Assembly: GCF_000003815.2 (NCBI RefSeq)
Contig: NC_049985.1
Span: 2,612,970 to 2,676,969 of the forward strand
DNA: 64,000 bases
Direction of reading: 5' to 3'
Origin: Branchiostoma floridae
Lineage: Eukaryota; Chordata; Leptocardii; Amphioxiformes; Branchiostomatidae
Shown here one piece after another: positions 1-12,589 of this stretch (position 1 is the stretch's first letter; each line of letters starts with the position of its first letter). A program made the position numbers and the translations under genes. Below the pieces are notes generated by a model. That model ran no database searches. It was not told the DNA's origin and saw only the letters and a program-made list of their open reading frames with translations.

Positions 1-206
1 TATCAGGGACAATTCAAAAAGAAAATGCAGCCCATTACGATAAGCTCCTTTTCAATTTCAGTACACAATTTCCTGTAATGCACTGAGGGAAGATCAATCT
101 TCTCTTTTTCATTAATGATACATTAGACAGGAATCACAAGCCATATATTTTCAATTTTTTTATTCTTCAATTTTTCAATAACAAAGCAAACACTTTTACA
201 ATGCTA

Positions 207-394
207 GTTCACCTTTATCCGTAGGGTGACCTGTATTCATTGTTTTCAAAAGCAGGGTATTAAAGGATTCAAGTCAACGGATGGTGGTTTCAAATTGCAA
301 AATATTACAATTTAAAACCACCGTCCATCATGACCCCTAAATACCCTGTTTTTTAAAACAACGGATATAGGTAACCCCACAGATATAGGTGAAC
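207..394. mobile_element. MITE with TA target site, family A copy 1
   Basis: A 188-bp near-palindrome. The left end reads gttcacctttatcc and the right end is its inverted counterpart, ggtgaac preceded by a matching arm. Arms stay complementary for about 85 bp around a short AT-rich loop near 295. A TA dinucleotide sits directly outside each end, as for Tc1/mariner-type elements. The same family recurs at 4261-4467. No coding capacity. Confidence 0.75.
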
Positions 395-1199
395 TAGTGT
401 TGACACTAGGAAAGTGACTTCCCAAGGACAAACTGACCAGTGCTAATTCCAAATCCGCAAACAAAAAGCTTTCAATAATGCAATCAGAAGACAGCAGCTT
501 AGATTTTGACAACTATATAGAGGAAGCTTCAACCATCTTAACCTAAGAATATTAATAAATTATGAAATAATGGGCCACGAAACCAGGTGTGTTGATAGTC
601 TCCAGAACCCCCATAGTTCCGCTGTCAGATGTCACATTACGACTTGGTCATGATTGATCAGTGGGTCTTCGATTTCTTATGAAATTTTAACAAGGATGGT
701 ATGACTTACATTATTTGTATGACAATTCATGAAATGTTATGTATCATACAGTTACAATCATAATATAATAGTTGCAATATTTGAATGATAGATCTATAAA
801 CTTTAAGTTACAATATTAGAATGATAAAAGTTACAACATTCGTATAAAATAAAGCTGGCCAGTAAACTTGTTTTTCTGAAGCTAAAGAAAATACATAAAA
901 TGGAAAAAAATTTGAAATTCAAAATTCTTGTTTGTGTGTTGGGTTTAACTAAGACACCAACTTGACTTTGAAACTCCCTTCTACAAACTGTTCAGTTACA
1001 TGTAATATGATATCTAGAAGTCACAATAAAAAACATATGACATTGCAGCAATATTGCATTCAATGAAACATCAAGTCCAACTAGCAAAACATAACACATG
1101 TATCACCCAGCTAAAGTCTGTTATTCCTTCCAAACCCTGCCTCATCACTCATCTTCTCTGCGGATAAAACCAGAATTAAAATTTTCAATTTCAACTGTT
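395..1199. other. AT-rich intronic filler, no feature seen
   Basis: Low-complexity, AT-rich sequence with no open frame of note, no recognised repeat and no strong inverted repeat. Confidence 0.6.
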
Positions 1200-2230
1200 T
1201 CACCCCCATTGCCTTTCATTCGTCTTTGGCTCCGGTGTCGACCCTTTATTATCATCGCAGTAAAACAACGCTACGGAGATTGCCAGAGTTGTAATTGCCA
1301 TGGAGTGATCTTAATTCATATTGCACTCCCAGGAAAACAAGGATCCCACATTCATAACCAAAACCAGCAGGCTGCTTCCTTCAGATATTGCGCGGCTTCG
1401 ATCATAAAGGCAGATAACCAATAAAATCACAGAAATTATTAGATTATTACCGTCTTGACAAAAAAGGTGAATTATGTTCGGCTCCGTGATGTCTGCCGGC
1501 TCAGCCAACAAAACATCTAATATAAGACGGAATTACTCGCTTTAGGAATTAGTTTCTTCTTCGTTTGTGAGATAAACGCCATCTGTACACCCGTGATAAT
1601 CGGGGGGAAATGAGGCCGACTAGATCCCCTAATAAGAGGGAAGATCACACAGTAGCGAGGGTGATTTGCCCAAATTTGGGGCAGCACAGAATGATGGGTT
1701 CCGTTTTATCTCGCTGCCTCAATTTTCCTACATGAAAGGCAGAAGTTTCGCTCACAAACGAGAAGCGACACCAGAAAATGAATTCTCCATCCTCGCGAAA
1801 AGACATCTGAATGGGTTTCATCAAATTGGGTTGAGCTACCGTTCCGAATTCAATACCGCATTATCGGGCGGAATTGTTCCGCAGCTGAGCTATCTCTGCC
1901 TTTAACCCATCTAAGCGAAACACTTGCCTTCATTTTCATATCTGTTTTAATATCGCCGAATCTATATATCCCACCTGCACACCGCAGGCCTAATGGAAAA
2001 TCCAAGTAACATAAAGAGAGGCAATTTCGGATGCTTTTAGGATTCACAGGTGAAACGCAAAGGGGCAATAACACATCGGGGGATGCCTGGACCAATAACT
2101 GTAATGCACCATTGAAATTTGTCACCATATTTATGCACTGTTTCCTGCTCCACGGGGCTGGCACAGAAATGCCCTCCGAGACGTGGAAATTGGTCGATAT
2201 TTTCCTGAACTAGAACGAGCATTTAGAAGT
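1200..2230. promoter_or_regulatory. Candidate conserved noncoding block 1 in Dach intron 2
   Basis: This kilobase stands out from its surroundings: higher GC and CpG, no internal repeats, and dense motif-like words such as TTTATG and CATAAA that resemble posterior Hox/Cdx sites. Frames are open by chance on both strands but none looks like protein. Enhancer function is inference only; cross-species alignment is needed. Confidence 0.35.
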
Positions 2231-2559
2231 CCCTAATAAAGTCGAACTTTCCCTGTATCCATCTTCGTTATTGGCCTTGAGTCCCCCTGCCCAGAAATCA
2301 TTCAGACAGATATAGCATTTCCTTCCACCTTCCAGGAGGTGCGAAAACAAAAAGCAGTGTTACAAACATTTATTCTTTTGAATCCCTTTTGGTAAGGATA
2401 TCAGATTGATAGCAACAACTTTTTTTAAATGTTGGAGGTAAAATTGTACAAATCACCAAACAGTGACATTCTACTGGGACATTTATTTGTACGATTGAAT
2501 TGTAAGTCACAAAATCAGAAATTGCTGGTTCAATCTCTTACCGCCTGTCAACCATGTAT
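2231..2559. other. Intronic spacer
   Basis: Mixed-composition intronic sequence between two candidate regulatory blocks. I see no gene, RNA or repeat in it. Confidence 0.5.
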
Positions 2560-3260
2560 TTTGAGATGAAGGCACTTCACAACAAAATTGACGGCTGGAA
2601 CCGACCAACCCTACCGAACCATCTAAAAGCGGCCATGCACAATGCTGGACAATTCTTCCTTTCGTATTTATGAGTTCTTTTCAGGCGGGCAGACATTTGG
2701 CGGCTATCGACAATGGGATTAGGACGAAATAAATAAGGTGTGAGTGCTACCCATTACACCAACTCCTGGCAGAATCCAATGGGGCCAAATTGCCTTTTAG
2801 GAAACTGCGTGACTGTGAAAATTTTCTATTTGATCTGCATCTGTCCAATTTTGCCTTCGAGCTGGGATTTCCCAAAGCCTCGCACTGCGAAGAAAGGGAT
2901 ATTACGTTTCCAATAATCCCAAATATACAAGGGAGGACGAATTAGAATTCTGACTCCAGTCAAATAATCAAAAGCCTCGCACAGAAATAGGCTACGGAGA
3001 AATACAATAACTTCAGCTGCCCGGACTCTTTGTGAATTAAATGTCATGCCCGTATTGGCCTTGAACAAAGTTGGCTAACAGGCAGCGGGCAATAGCGGAG
3101 AATTGGTTTAGAAATACAACAGGAATAGGAAAGCAATAACACAATACATCATCCCCGACTGCAATCCAATGGTCAAAATTGCTTTTCGAAAAGGCGGCCG
3201 GACAATTGGCAATAGCCACCACATCTCTAGAAAAGAAACACTTGCACTGCAACTTTCAGG
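2560..3260. promoter_or_regulatory. Candidate conserved noncoding block 2
   Basis: Unique, CpG-containing sequence. Near 2708 the words acaatggg (Sox-like) and gggattag (TAATCC, bound by Otx/Pitx/Six-type K50 homeodomains) lie side by side. Two minus-strand open frames (2826-3068 and 3037-3252) show no domain and are treated as chance. Confidence 0.35.
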
Positions 3261-3589
3261 CCAAGGGAATTCTCAGCTTGGATCTTGGAAAAAATAAGAA
3301 GTAAGGTTACCTTAGATCAAATTTAGCATACCTACTGTTTAAGAATTGTCCAAAAGCATGTTACTTCCTAGGAACATTTTGGTTAGTTAATGCTTACATG
3401 TAGAAGACAGCTTGACTGTATTTTTGTGTGTTAGAACTATGTTTAAAGCTAAGAATTATAGATGTAAGTACATCTGTAAATAGTTTCCATTACATTATTC
3501 CAGTACCTCAACACTCAAATTTTAATTAGAACTGCCTGAAAACCAGGAAACAAAGCTGGTGTGACTTAAATCCTATAGAGTCCATGTTG

Positions 3590-3810
3590 GCCAAGCATCC
3601 TAAGCATCTCTTTGAAAACATCTTCAACCGCAGCTGACTAAATGTAAGGGGAAACCCAGCCCCTTTCATCGCTTGGAGCAGAAGCCATTCATTTTCTACG
3701 CAAATATTTCAGCTGGAGGGGGCAGACTTGAAATGTCGCACTTCAGAATCCGCACAGACAATAGGAAGTGATTAAAACAATTATTCCTTCGCAGGGGATA
3801 AACACTTGCC
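3590..3810. promoter_or_regulatory. Short candidate noncoding block 3
   Basis: About 220 bp of unique mid-GC sequence flanked on both sides by AT-rich filler. It has no coding signal. It is listed only because its texture matches the other candidate enhancer blocks. Confidence 0.2.
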
Positions 3811-4260
3811 TGTTCTGTTTACTCTGAAATGTAAACTACATTCTTGGCACTTGTCTACACAAAACTTTACTCTAACTTCTCAGCCTCATATTGAGGACCC
3901 TACTACTAGACCCAGTTAAAGAAAGGCTTTAACTATTGAACAAATGAATGGTAAACAGGCTAAAGGTAACTTTTAGAATAGATAATTGCAACCTAACAAG
4001 AGAGGAAAATAAGCTTCCAAAATATTCAACACTTTCACCTTTGACTTTTAATTGTGTGGCTCATCTTGGAAAATAAATAGGGAGTAATACACACTAGGAA
4101 ACTATACTTTTGATTACACATTTGGAAACTATACTTTTGATGGCAGCATGTATCCGCATAGTCGTCATCCTTAACTAAAGTCCAAAACCCCACTGCTTTA
4201 GTAATTAAGACAACTATCATGTAGGGTACTGTAGACTCCAGTGTGCAACTGGTAACACTA

Positions 4261-4467
4261 GTTCCCCTTTATCCAAGGGGAAACCTATATCTGTTGCTTT
4301 CAAAATACAACATTTAGGGATATCAAGGTGACAGACATTGGTTTCAATCAAACTGCAGTGCCGTATTTTGAAAATAATCCAATTTAAAACCAGTCTGTCA
4401 ACTTCATATCCCAAAATACCCAGTTTTTTAATCAAAGAGTATATGTACCCCACGATTAAAGGTGAAC
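4261..4467. mobile_element. MITE with TA target site, family A copy 2
   Basis: A 207-bp inverted repeat with the ends gttcccctttatcc and ggtgaac, each abutted by TA. The right arm closely matches that of the element at 207-394, including the internal words tttaaa and ggtatttt. The arms have diverged more than in copy 1, so this is probably the older insertion. Confidence 0.7.
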
Positions 4468-5833
4468 TAGCGTTAAGTCTCTGCTAGACTTCATGGGTTA
4501 CTGGAAGAACTAGAAATTGTCCAGCATGTTTTGTTCCTGACTCTGGATGCCTGTGGTCAGGCCTGGCTATAGTATGTGGTCAGCCCTGATTACAGGGTAC
4601 AGGTGTCACTTTGATGGATGGATTCTCAATGATTCTAATTACTTGGAAAATCACCTTAAATTCCTCATGAGGTTGGATAGATCAACTGTCAACAAAGCAA
4701 TATTACAATACACTGAATTCAAACAAAAAAAGTTGCCAAGTTTAACCGTTTTTTGCTAGAAATGAAAACTTCCATAAACAAGTTTTACAATTAAAGCTTA
4801 GCTCTTTGTTTTTATGATACTGGAGGACCAAAAACTAACTGACAATGGGACACAGATGTAGATACAAAATCTGAAACACTGACTTTTGCAACCAATTTTT
4901 TCAAATCAGTTTTATCAGTTCCCTGCAATTTTGAGATACCGACAACAAATTGACACCAGGACACAGGTGAAGATACAGATCTTACAGGCTTGTACTAAAA
5001 ATATTTTGGCCCTGCAATCAACAATTCTAAACAAGAAATTTCATTCTTAAAAGTCCTCCAACATCTTTAAGGATTCAGAGATACTGGAAGAGAACACTTG
5101 TTGCATGTTCTTCACTGCCATTATCATGGATGAATCTATATCATGTTAAACATGATATAGTATTTGTGCTTCTACAATTTTTCAGGACAAACTTCACCCT
5201 TTCAAGTTCTTTTGACGTTGTGCCAAAAATTTAAGGAAAACAGAAGAAAATCTAAATACTCCTTGTGTGTGCTTCACTCTGACAATGGCATGTTTTTGTT
5301 ATTCCTGCAACACAATGCCACTCCCTGGGTGCTTCCGCTGACAAAAGCCAAGTGACAAGTTCTACTAACAGTAGTATAAATAACCCTCAGCTCGCAGGTG
5401 GGCTCGTTTCCTTCTGCGTTTCCCTTTCTTTTTGTCAAGGTAAATGGGGAGAAACCCTGCGGATCACTCTAAGCCCTGGGTGACAAGAAGGAATGGCTGA
5501 CCGTGACATCTACTTCCCGCTGTCTACGCTACAAGGTCATGGAACAAGATCTGACATTCCAAAGCTTAAATAAGCAGGTGCCTTCCTAGATCTGTCATGG
5601 GGCTTCAGCTTGTCTTTTTTTCTCCTCCTGTTGTAGTCTCTACAAGAGTGTCTGCATGCTATTTTCCGTATGACGTAGAGTGGCTATTTTTATTTCCCGT
5701 AACTCGTAGGGAAAACCATCTCATCTACGTAATTCGTAGCGAGGCGACCAAATTAAGCATAATTGCCTTCCATGACTTAGCGTAGTACATAGGGGTTCTT
5801 CTGAATTCAGCGTAAATTGTTGTCGGGACCCCC
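4468..5833. other. AT-rich intronic sequence with one small hairpin
   Basis: No gene or repeat family recognised. A 25-base perfect hairpin lies near 5136-5160 (ctatatcatg and its complement around a three-base loop). From about 5640 the sequence carries recurring cgtaa/ttacg words of a decayed element that also resembles 43651-43830. Confidence 0.4.
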
Positions 5834-6300
5834 CATGCAGACCCTCCTACAAGACTCCGGCTTGGCTGAACAGCAATAGGGGACATTGGCCAAGTTAGGA
5901 ATAAAAGTACTACATGAAAGCCTAGGAGTGAATTGACCGGCCATCGGTGACAGTTGGATAGACTGCAAAAGACTGACATCCTGTGGCAACTTATTCTTCT
6001 CTTTTTTTGTCCAGCTGACACGTTTGCTTGGAGACCATCCTGTTGTATCGCTGTCAAGTTAGCACTTGAAAACAAAATTGAGCATTCTAGCAAGATCATA
6101 CAAAACGTTAGCCTAAGATAGAGTACAAATGATGCCTTGACTGGCTTGAGAGACAACATTGTACTGAACTGTCATATGGCTTCAGCTTTTCTTTTATTCT
6201 CTCCAGGACCTATTGTATCGCTGTCAAGTTAACACTTGAAAACAAAATTGAGCATTCTAGCAAGGAGATCATACAAAACTTAAGCCAAAGAGTACGAATG
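5834..6300. repeat. Dispersed repeat with an internal 90-bp tandem copy
   Basis: The segment 5865-6025 is similar to 42460-42660: shared words are gactccggc, ggccaagttaggaataaaa and agccggtgg-like variants in the same order. Downstream, about 6040-6125 is repeated at about 6207-6292 (shared cgctgtcaagtta, acttgaaaacaaaattgagc and attctagcaag). It is probably a degraded transposon; no coding frame is recognisable. Confidence 0.6.
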
Positions 6301-6302
6301 AT

Positions 6303-6502
6303 TACCCTTCACCAGGCTCCTCGGATCGCTAGTGCAATAGTAGAAATTGCACTAATACTAATAGAGGGAATAGTATGCTAGGTAACCACGGTCATGTATT
6401 GACCTCTCTGGCTAGCCGACTTCCCTAGCATACTATTCCCCTTTATTAGTAAGTCCAATTTCTACTATTTGACTAGCAATCCACAGAGCCTGTTAGAGGC
6501 TA
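6303..6502. mobile_element. TAGCCTC-type palindromic MITE
   Basis: A 200-bp inverted repeat. The left arm contains aggctcctcggatcgctag and gaatagtatgctagg; the right arm carries their complements and ends in gagcctgttagaggcta. The left terminus is mutated (taccc in place of tagcc). Relatives: 32778-32992, about 42278-42378 and 53522-53722. No clear target-site duplication remains. Confidence 0.7.
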
Positions 6503-7600
6503 ACAAACATTGGCATTGCCTGTAACATCATACAACAGGGAGGAAAGCTTATACACTGAACTCATTAAGCACAAAACGAGATAGAACCATTAGTAATGGG
6601 ATCTGAGTGTGACTGTAACCAGGCTAAACAGAGTCTGACTAAATGAGTCGGAAAGAAACAATCTACTGGAAAATGTGGTTGTGCCAAAGCAGGGCACTCC
6701 AAATGTCATGCCCACCCTGTGTTGAAAGGTTAGACATTGCAAACCTTGCCTTGGGACTTTGCTGTTTCCTGACTCTCTAATAGATAGAAACAGAGCTTGA
6801 TTACAGCCATTCTTAAATCATTAAACAAAGGACAAAATGTTCACATACGTTCAGACTTAAGACTACTATATGATGGAAAAACTACCTTAATTTGTCTTCT
6901 CACGTTTCAAGAAGAGGGAAGAGACCCTGTACTTGTAACATTTATCTTTCTACACTTCTACTGTAAGTTATTTAACTGAGTGCATTTAGCCCATGTTGGG
7001 CATAGGTATGCAATTAAGATAATTGTCAATGTCATCATCGTCGTCATTGTCATTACCATTAAACACTAGTAAGATGTCAAGAACCAAGGCACAGTATAAA
7101 AATACTAAAATGTGTATCTAAATCAAGAAAACTAATCATAAAGAAAGACATTTTTATTTGTGCCAAAGTCATTAAAATTTGTGTCAAATATCTTTTCTGT
7201 AAAAATATTGTACATTCTGACAGAAATTAGGTACTAACTGTAATAATTGAACTGAAGGTTGCCCTTTTGAATGACATGTGAAACGTAACTCCACATTCAG
7301 TGAATCAGATATGTGGGGTTCACACATGGTGCCCCCAAATGTGGGAAATGACTTTGCGAATGTAAAGTGACTGGTGTTGTACCCTTTTGCAGTAGAGTTC
7401 AAGGGCTTGCTACCGAAAACAGCATGTTGCCAAGTCAAATACTTCTAAATGATTATGGCTACATTAGTTATTCCCCATACGCTTTGCTAATAGACATCAC
7501 TGTCAACTAAAAAATATCTGAACTAGTGTACTAAACTAACATTATCACTCAATAGCGGCATACAGTGCACTTCACATTGCAGTTGAAATATCTACAAAAA
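6503..7600. other. Intronic sequence without recognised features
   Basis: AT-rich sequence with a short trinucleotide-like run (catcgtcg/cattgtcatt) around 7024-7065. No open frame with domain character and no RNA gene recognised. Confidence 0.5.
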
Positions 7601-8680
7601 GCAACCAAGAAACAATCTGTAATCAAAGATTTGTATCTTTAAAGGTTAGATTTACAGGACAAAAAAGACAAGCTGAAGTTAAATGTTACTTTTACTAGGT
7701 TTGGTTGCCAAAGTCAGAAAATGTTTCTCCACAAGTGAAGCAAGCACATTCTAAAAATGGCAAAAGCAGCAAAAAAGATCAATGATCTGTAATCAAAGAT
7801 TCATATCTTTAAAGGTTAGATTTTGCCTGCCAAATGTAACGAACCCTCTCAACGCTACTCTAAACCCGCCTAACAACAAGGGAGCACAGCTGTCAGAAAA
7901 ATTTGACATCACCACAGGCGAGGTCACCGCAGGTCAGGACAGGTTTTCGATAAATACCAATGGATACACTCAGCTGGCTCACACAATTGTCTTGACTTTT
8001 ACCAAGGAGCTTTTATCAGCCTTGCTTTTACAGACACAAAAATTACTATCTCCAGATCTCCCCCTGTAAGACCTGGAGTCTAAAGACTGCCAAATATGAT
8101 CAAACTACTGATAACAAAATTGTCCTAATCTTGTCTTTATCTGTGTGCTGTCCAAATAAGGTATACTATAAAGCTGGATAGAATGTGTTGGTTTGGAATA
8201 ATGCTCAGGTTTTCGATAAATACCAATGGATACACTCAGCTGGCTGACACAATTGTCTTGACTTTTACAGACACAAAAATTACTATCACCAGATCTCTCC
8301 TACCAGCGCTCCACCCTACAGACTGCCAAATATGATCAACTCCTGATAAGAGAATTGTCCTAATCTTGTCTTTATCTGTGTGTTACCCAAATAAGGTATA
8401 CTATAAGTATAAAGCTGGATAGAACGTATTGGTTTGGAACAATGCTCAGGCTTTCGATAAATACCAATGGATACACTCATCTGGCTGACACAATTGTCTT
8501 GACTTTTACGGACACAAAAATTACTATCTCCAGATCTCTATCAGCACTCCACCCTACAGGCTGCCAAATATGATCAAACTGCTGATAACAAAATTGTCCT
8601 AATCTTGTCTTTATCTGTGTGTTGCCCAAATAAGGCACTAATAAAGCTGGATAGAATGTGTTGGTTTGGAACAATGCGCA
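7600..8680. repeat. Three-copy tandem repeat, units of 266 and 241 bp
   Basis: The word tttcgataaataccaatgg starts copies at 7941, 8207 and 8448. Each copy continues through gacacaattgtcttgactttta, ccagatctc, ctgccaaatatgatcaa, cttgtctttatctgtgtg and aagctggatagaa. A smaller direct repeat around ctgtaatcaaagatt lies at 7617 and 7788. The copies have diverged by indels; no coding sense is seen in any frame common to all copies. Confidence 0.85.
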
Positions 8681-9299
8681 AGAGTTGTATCTTTTACTGC
8701 CGGAGTTGAAATATGCACTGGGGCGTTGGTACGGATAAAGGCATATGTCAGAACTGTACCCTTTCCCTCCAAGCGGAAAGAATCAGCTACCAAAGGTTGC
8801 AGCAGTCAGCACCTGTCTGAGGGTGAATGGGTAGAAAAGAAACTATTGTCCCTGCGATCTTTGTACGGAAAACTAGAATTTCCATAATCCTGCTTGACTA
8901 TTTTAATCTTTCAATCCTTAGCATACCATGTCGGGGGTAGAAGAAAAATGGCATTACTGTCAGTACTGAATTGAAAACACTCACTATCAAGCTCATGAAA
9001 AGAAAACAAAAACAACTTAAGATTCACAAAGAAATTGGGAATAATCCATAAATCCAACTGTAATTTTGCCAACTGTAGATGTCATAACAGAAATAGAATT
9101 ATAAGAAACATTCTCTTTCAATGTCATGTTATCACCAACTGTACATTTGGTAACAAGTTAAACTTGATGAAAATAATTGGATTTTTTGCTTCTCAGTATC
9201 TTTACAAATAGAGACTAATGGTAGTGCTAATGCAGAAAATACATCACATGTAACCGATACCTTTAAATCCCGAAAAGGGTAAACATCATTGTCACAACC
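8681..9299. other. Intronic spacer
   Basis: The first 200 bp are mid-GC and unique; the rest is AT-rich. Nothing recognisable. Confidence 0.4.
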
Positions 9300-10180
9300 C
9301 TTTCCAGCGCGCAGCGCTAATTGTCCCTTTAAAAGGTAAATCTCAAATATAAACTCTTATTCCCTGCCAACACTGGCGACTGTGCTATGTTTGCCTTCAG
9401 CTGACCCAACATCGACAGCCATAAAGATGTTTTGATTTCTGGTTCTGAAGAGTTCCTGGCAAGGGTCGGGCTAACGTCAGCTCATTAGCGCCGTGTAAGG
9501 AAGTCAAATACTCCCATCTGTAACGAGTGCAGCCCCCTTTGTGAACACCCATGTTCGATAAACCCTACAAACCGCAAACCTCGCGGCAAAGGCTACGGAG
9601 CGAGAGACCTACTTTTGGGAGGCCCCGTTTACATATACAGGCCTTTGATGTTATATGAACTGAGTGCCATTCGTTATACATGCCATTAGGTGACAGTTCC
9701 CAAAAGCAAAGGCAGTTTTAAATCTCCCTGAGAAATGTTCAACCAGGATTCCGCCGTTCGCATCCTAGTTACCCCGTCCCCGACGCTCAAACACATTTGA
9801 GTAAGACACAAACAAGTGGAGAAATTGCTCTGTCCCTAATTGTATTTGACTTGCACAACTTCATTTATTATGCAGGCGGGATTTTTATCTGTCTTGACAG
9901 CCGCGCGCCCGATTAGGAAAAATACATTTGAATCCATTTTTCATCCCTAAACAATTTAAAGCACCTCTCCAAACACTGGGCCGCTTATCATTATTTGCAG
10001 AGCAGGGGATATTTGGAGCTAAAATAGTTACCCAATCCACACCCGACTTGGAAACCAAGGCCTCCGACCCGTAAATTGCCACTATAAATAATAAATGGCC
10101 GTCGTTACATTTGTCAGAGGGACTTATTTTTACATTTGTGGCCCACACTCGCCAGTGGGCACCTTGTTTTAACAACCCCG
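9300..10180. promoter_or_regulatory. Candidate conserved noncoding block 4
   Basis: Unique, CpG-containing block. Near 9865 the word catttattatgcag is followed by gggattttta, which resemble Hox/POU and K50 homeodomain sites. The minus-strand frame 9885-10175 has no domain and crosses this block by chance. Regulatory role is inferred from texture only. Confidence 0.35.
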
Positions 10181-10639
10181 AAGACTTTTATGAGCCAAAC
10201 ACAAGATAAAACTATATTTGAAACCTTAGTCAAGAGTACCCTATAATTTAACACTTCATACATTTATAAACATAATGACTAGGATGACTTTTTCCATTTC
10301 TTGTTTGTGCACGTCTATGAAATTTTCTTTGGGTACCTTGCCACTATCTCTTTTCTTGAAAATCATAAATCAACAGAATATCTTTAAGCGTTATTTGACA
10401 TGGTTGTTTTCGCGAACACACCTATTAAGTGTACAAAAATCAATCGTCGAAAATCTTATTTGTCTCCAGGGCAAAGATCGTGAGCGAACGTTTCGGTTAC
10501 TAGAACCTCCTGACGACAACGCTGCCAACAACACTGTCACAGCGGTTATCGTTTCCAATAAAAGCTACAGTTACACCTGCTCCTGGGTGCGCCACACGCT
10601 GTCATTCCAATGCTACCTGTAGGATTCATGTCCCTCTGT

Positions 10640-10935
10640 TGCAGCAATCAAATCTGAGAATCTCAAGTCAAAGCATGCGTGTAGCCTTGGTTGTCTTTTG
10701 ACTTGTTTCCAACGTCTTACAACTAATACAAGTGCTTCAAATGTGTGGTTGCATACGTAACCCAAAGCATCAACTTTGGTACTACAGGCAAACCTGTACA
10801 TGTGACCACCTGGCCAATGTCATTACTTTTAGATGGCAATCAAATCTGAGAATCTCAAAGCAGACGTCTGGCCTTGGTTGTCTCTTGACTTGTTTCCAAC
10901 GTCTTACAACTACAAGTGATTCAAATGTGTTGTAC
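10640..10935. repeat. Two-copy tandem duplication, period 192 bp
   Basis: The word gcaatcaaatctgagaatct begins at 10644 and again at 10836. Both copies continue with ggccttggttgtct (gcc in copy 1), cttgtttccaacgtctta and caaatgtgt. Between them lies a gaccacctgg segment related to the element at 11159. Confidence 0.85.
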
Positions 10936-11149
10936 CGGTATACGAAATCTTAGACTAACTTGTCAGATATGCTGTTAGTTCTTAGATATGCCAGTAATGT
11001 GTAGCATTATAATTTTCATTCTTGTGTATTTGTATTTGTCCCTGCTTGTAGACTCTATTATCAGCAATGCTGCCTGTGAGTCTGTGTAATGTATTTGTCA
11101 CATTTTCCAATAAATCAAATTAAATTATGTAATCTGTGGCATCAAGTGG

Positions 11150-11340
11150 AAAAACTTTGGTACAGGCAAACCTATATACAGTGACCACCTCTTAAGGACC
11201 ACCTGGTCAATGTCACTACTTTTAGATGGTCCCCTGATAATTTTTCTTAATTGACACAAGCATTGATTAAGGATCTCTCTAAACTGACCAGTCTCCATAT
11301 AGACCAGATTTAATAGGCCCTTGAATAGCCTTCTTTAACA
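11150..11340. mobile_element. Degraded MITE with GACCACCT motifs
   Basis: Contains acagtgaccacctc, ggaccacctgg, agatggtcccct and gaccagattt in the same order as the better-preserved element at 60790-60964. Ends are degraded, so the insertion boundaries are approximate. Confidence 0.5.
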
Positions 11341-11439
11341 GTTTCGACTGTGATGTTATTTGAAAATATACAAACCAAGGAAAAGTGGAGTGAAACAAAA
11401 ATGAAGAAAAAACAATTGACACCATACATCTGCTTGAAG

Positions 11440-11880
11440 ATTAAGATCAACCTCCAGTTTTTTGAGGGACAAACTCTTGCCAATAGGAATCCTCCCTCCA
11501 GCCCTAACACTCAGCCTTTCCCAGATTGACAGGCGAAATAAACGTTGCAGAACCGTCGCACTCAGGGAATAGCTGACTCCTGACTGCCCCTGCATTATCG
11601 CCTTTCAAATGTTTAATTTATGCGCATCGAGTGAAAAAAAAAAGTCATGCTATCACCTTCGGGCTGGAGGATGGAGAATCGTGCCAATGACAGGCTAATA
11701 GCGTCGGCTCATCTCCGGTAAACGAGGCCAGAATCATCGATCTTTCCTTATCTCATTAATTTGCAGCGTTTCGGGGCATTTGTTTCCCCCCAGGGCCCGG
11801 GTGTTTGAATTTTGCCCATTGAGATGCTGACTGGCGTGACCAAAAAATTCTGGCAGGAAAGGACGGGGAAGGAGATCTCG
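11440..11880. promoter_or_regulatory. Candidate conserved noncoding block 5
   Basis: Unique, GC-richer block containing tctcattaatttgcagcg near 11750, which looks like an overlapping homeodomain and POU site. It has sharp compositional edges against AT-rich flanks. No coding signal. Confidence 0.35.
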
Positions 11881-12424
11881 GTATTCAAATCGGTTATATT
11901 ACTACAAATGTACTAAGCAAAGCATTGGCTTGTTCTATAGCTATATTGAATATTCACTTGTTTTGTAGATCTTGGCCAGGACTATCTCCAAGACCCATCC
12001 CTCTGTCCAGTGATGGAAATTTTCTTGTTGGCATGTAAGAAAATTCTCCGTGTCCTCCAGACTGATATCATACTGATGAAAATTAGTTATTCGAAAGACA
12101 GATTCAATAACAAAAATTTATAAAAAAACAGGTCTAACAATCAATGAGTGAGACAGGAAAAAAATTTAAAGCTGAAGACACAACACTGGTCATAGGCTCA
12201 TAGCACAATTTTGTAACTTTATGTCTCGGCGCATTTTTTTCACCGTATGACATACTTAAGTGACACAAAACGAGTGAAATAAACATCAAAACCAAGCTTA
12301 TTTTAAGCCATTAATCCAATGATGAAGTACCAAATAATATCATCAGCATATGCACTCATAACATGGCCAAAAGCAGACCCTTCATTTTACTGGCAAGGAC
12401 ATTGTGAATGACATTTTGCTTTAT

Positions 12425-12468
12425 TATTACGACTGTACGTTTCTACATTACGACTGTACGTTTGTGCT
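12425..12468. repeat. 22-bp tandem duplicate
   Basis: Two adjacent copies of attacgactgtacgtttct (the second with small changes). Simple local duplication. Confidence 0.7.
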
Positions 12469-12589
12469 GTGACATTGAAAAGGCCTACAAATGCTATAAT
12501 GCTATCGAAAAGCAGCCACTAGTTGACTAGAAGTAAGAGAAATATTACATCCATAAAACTGTGCTGTAAAGATATGTTTTCTCTCCGCT

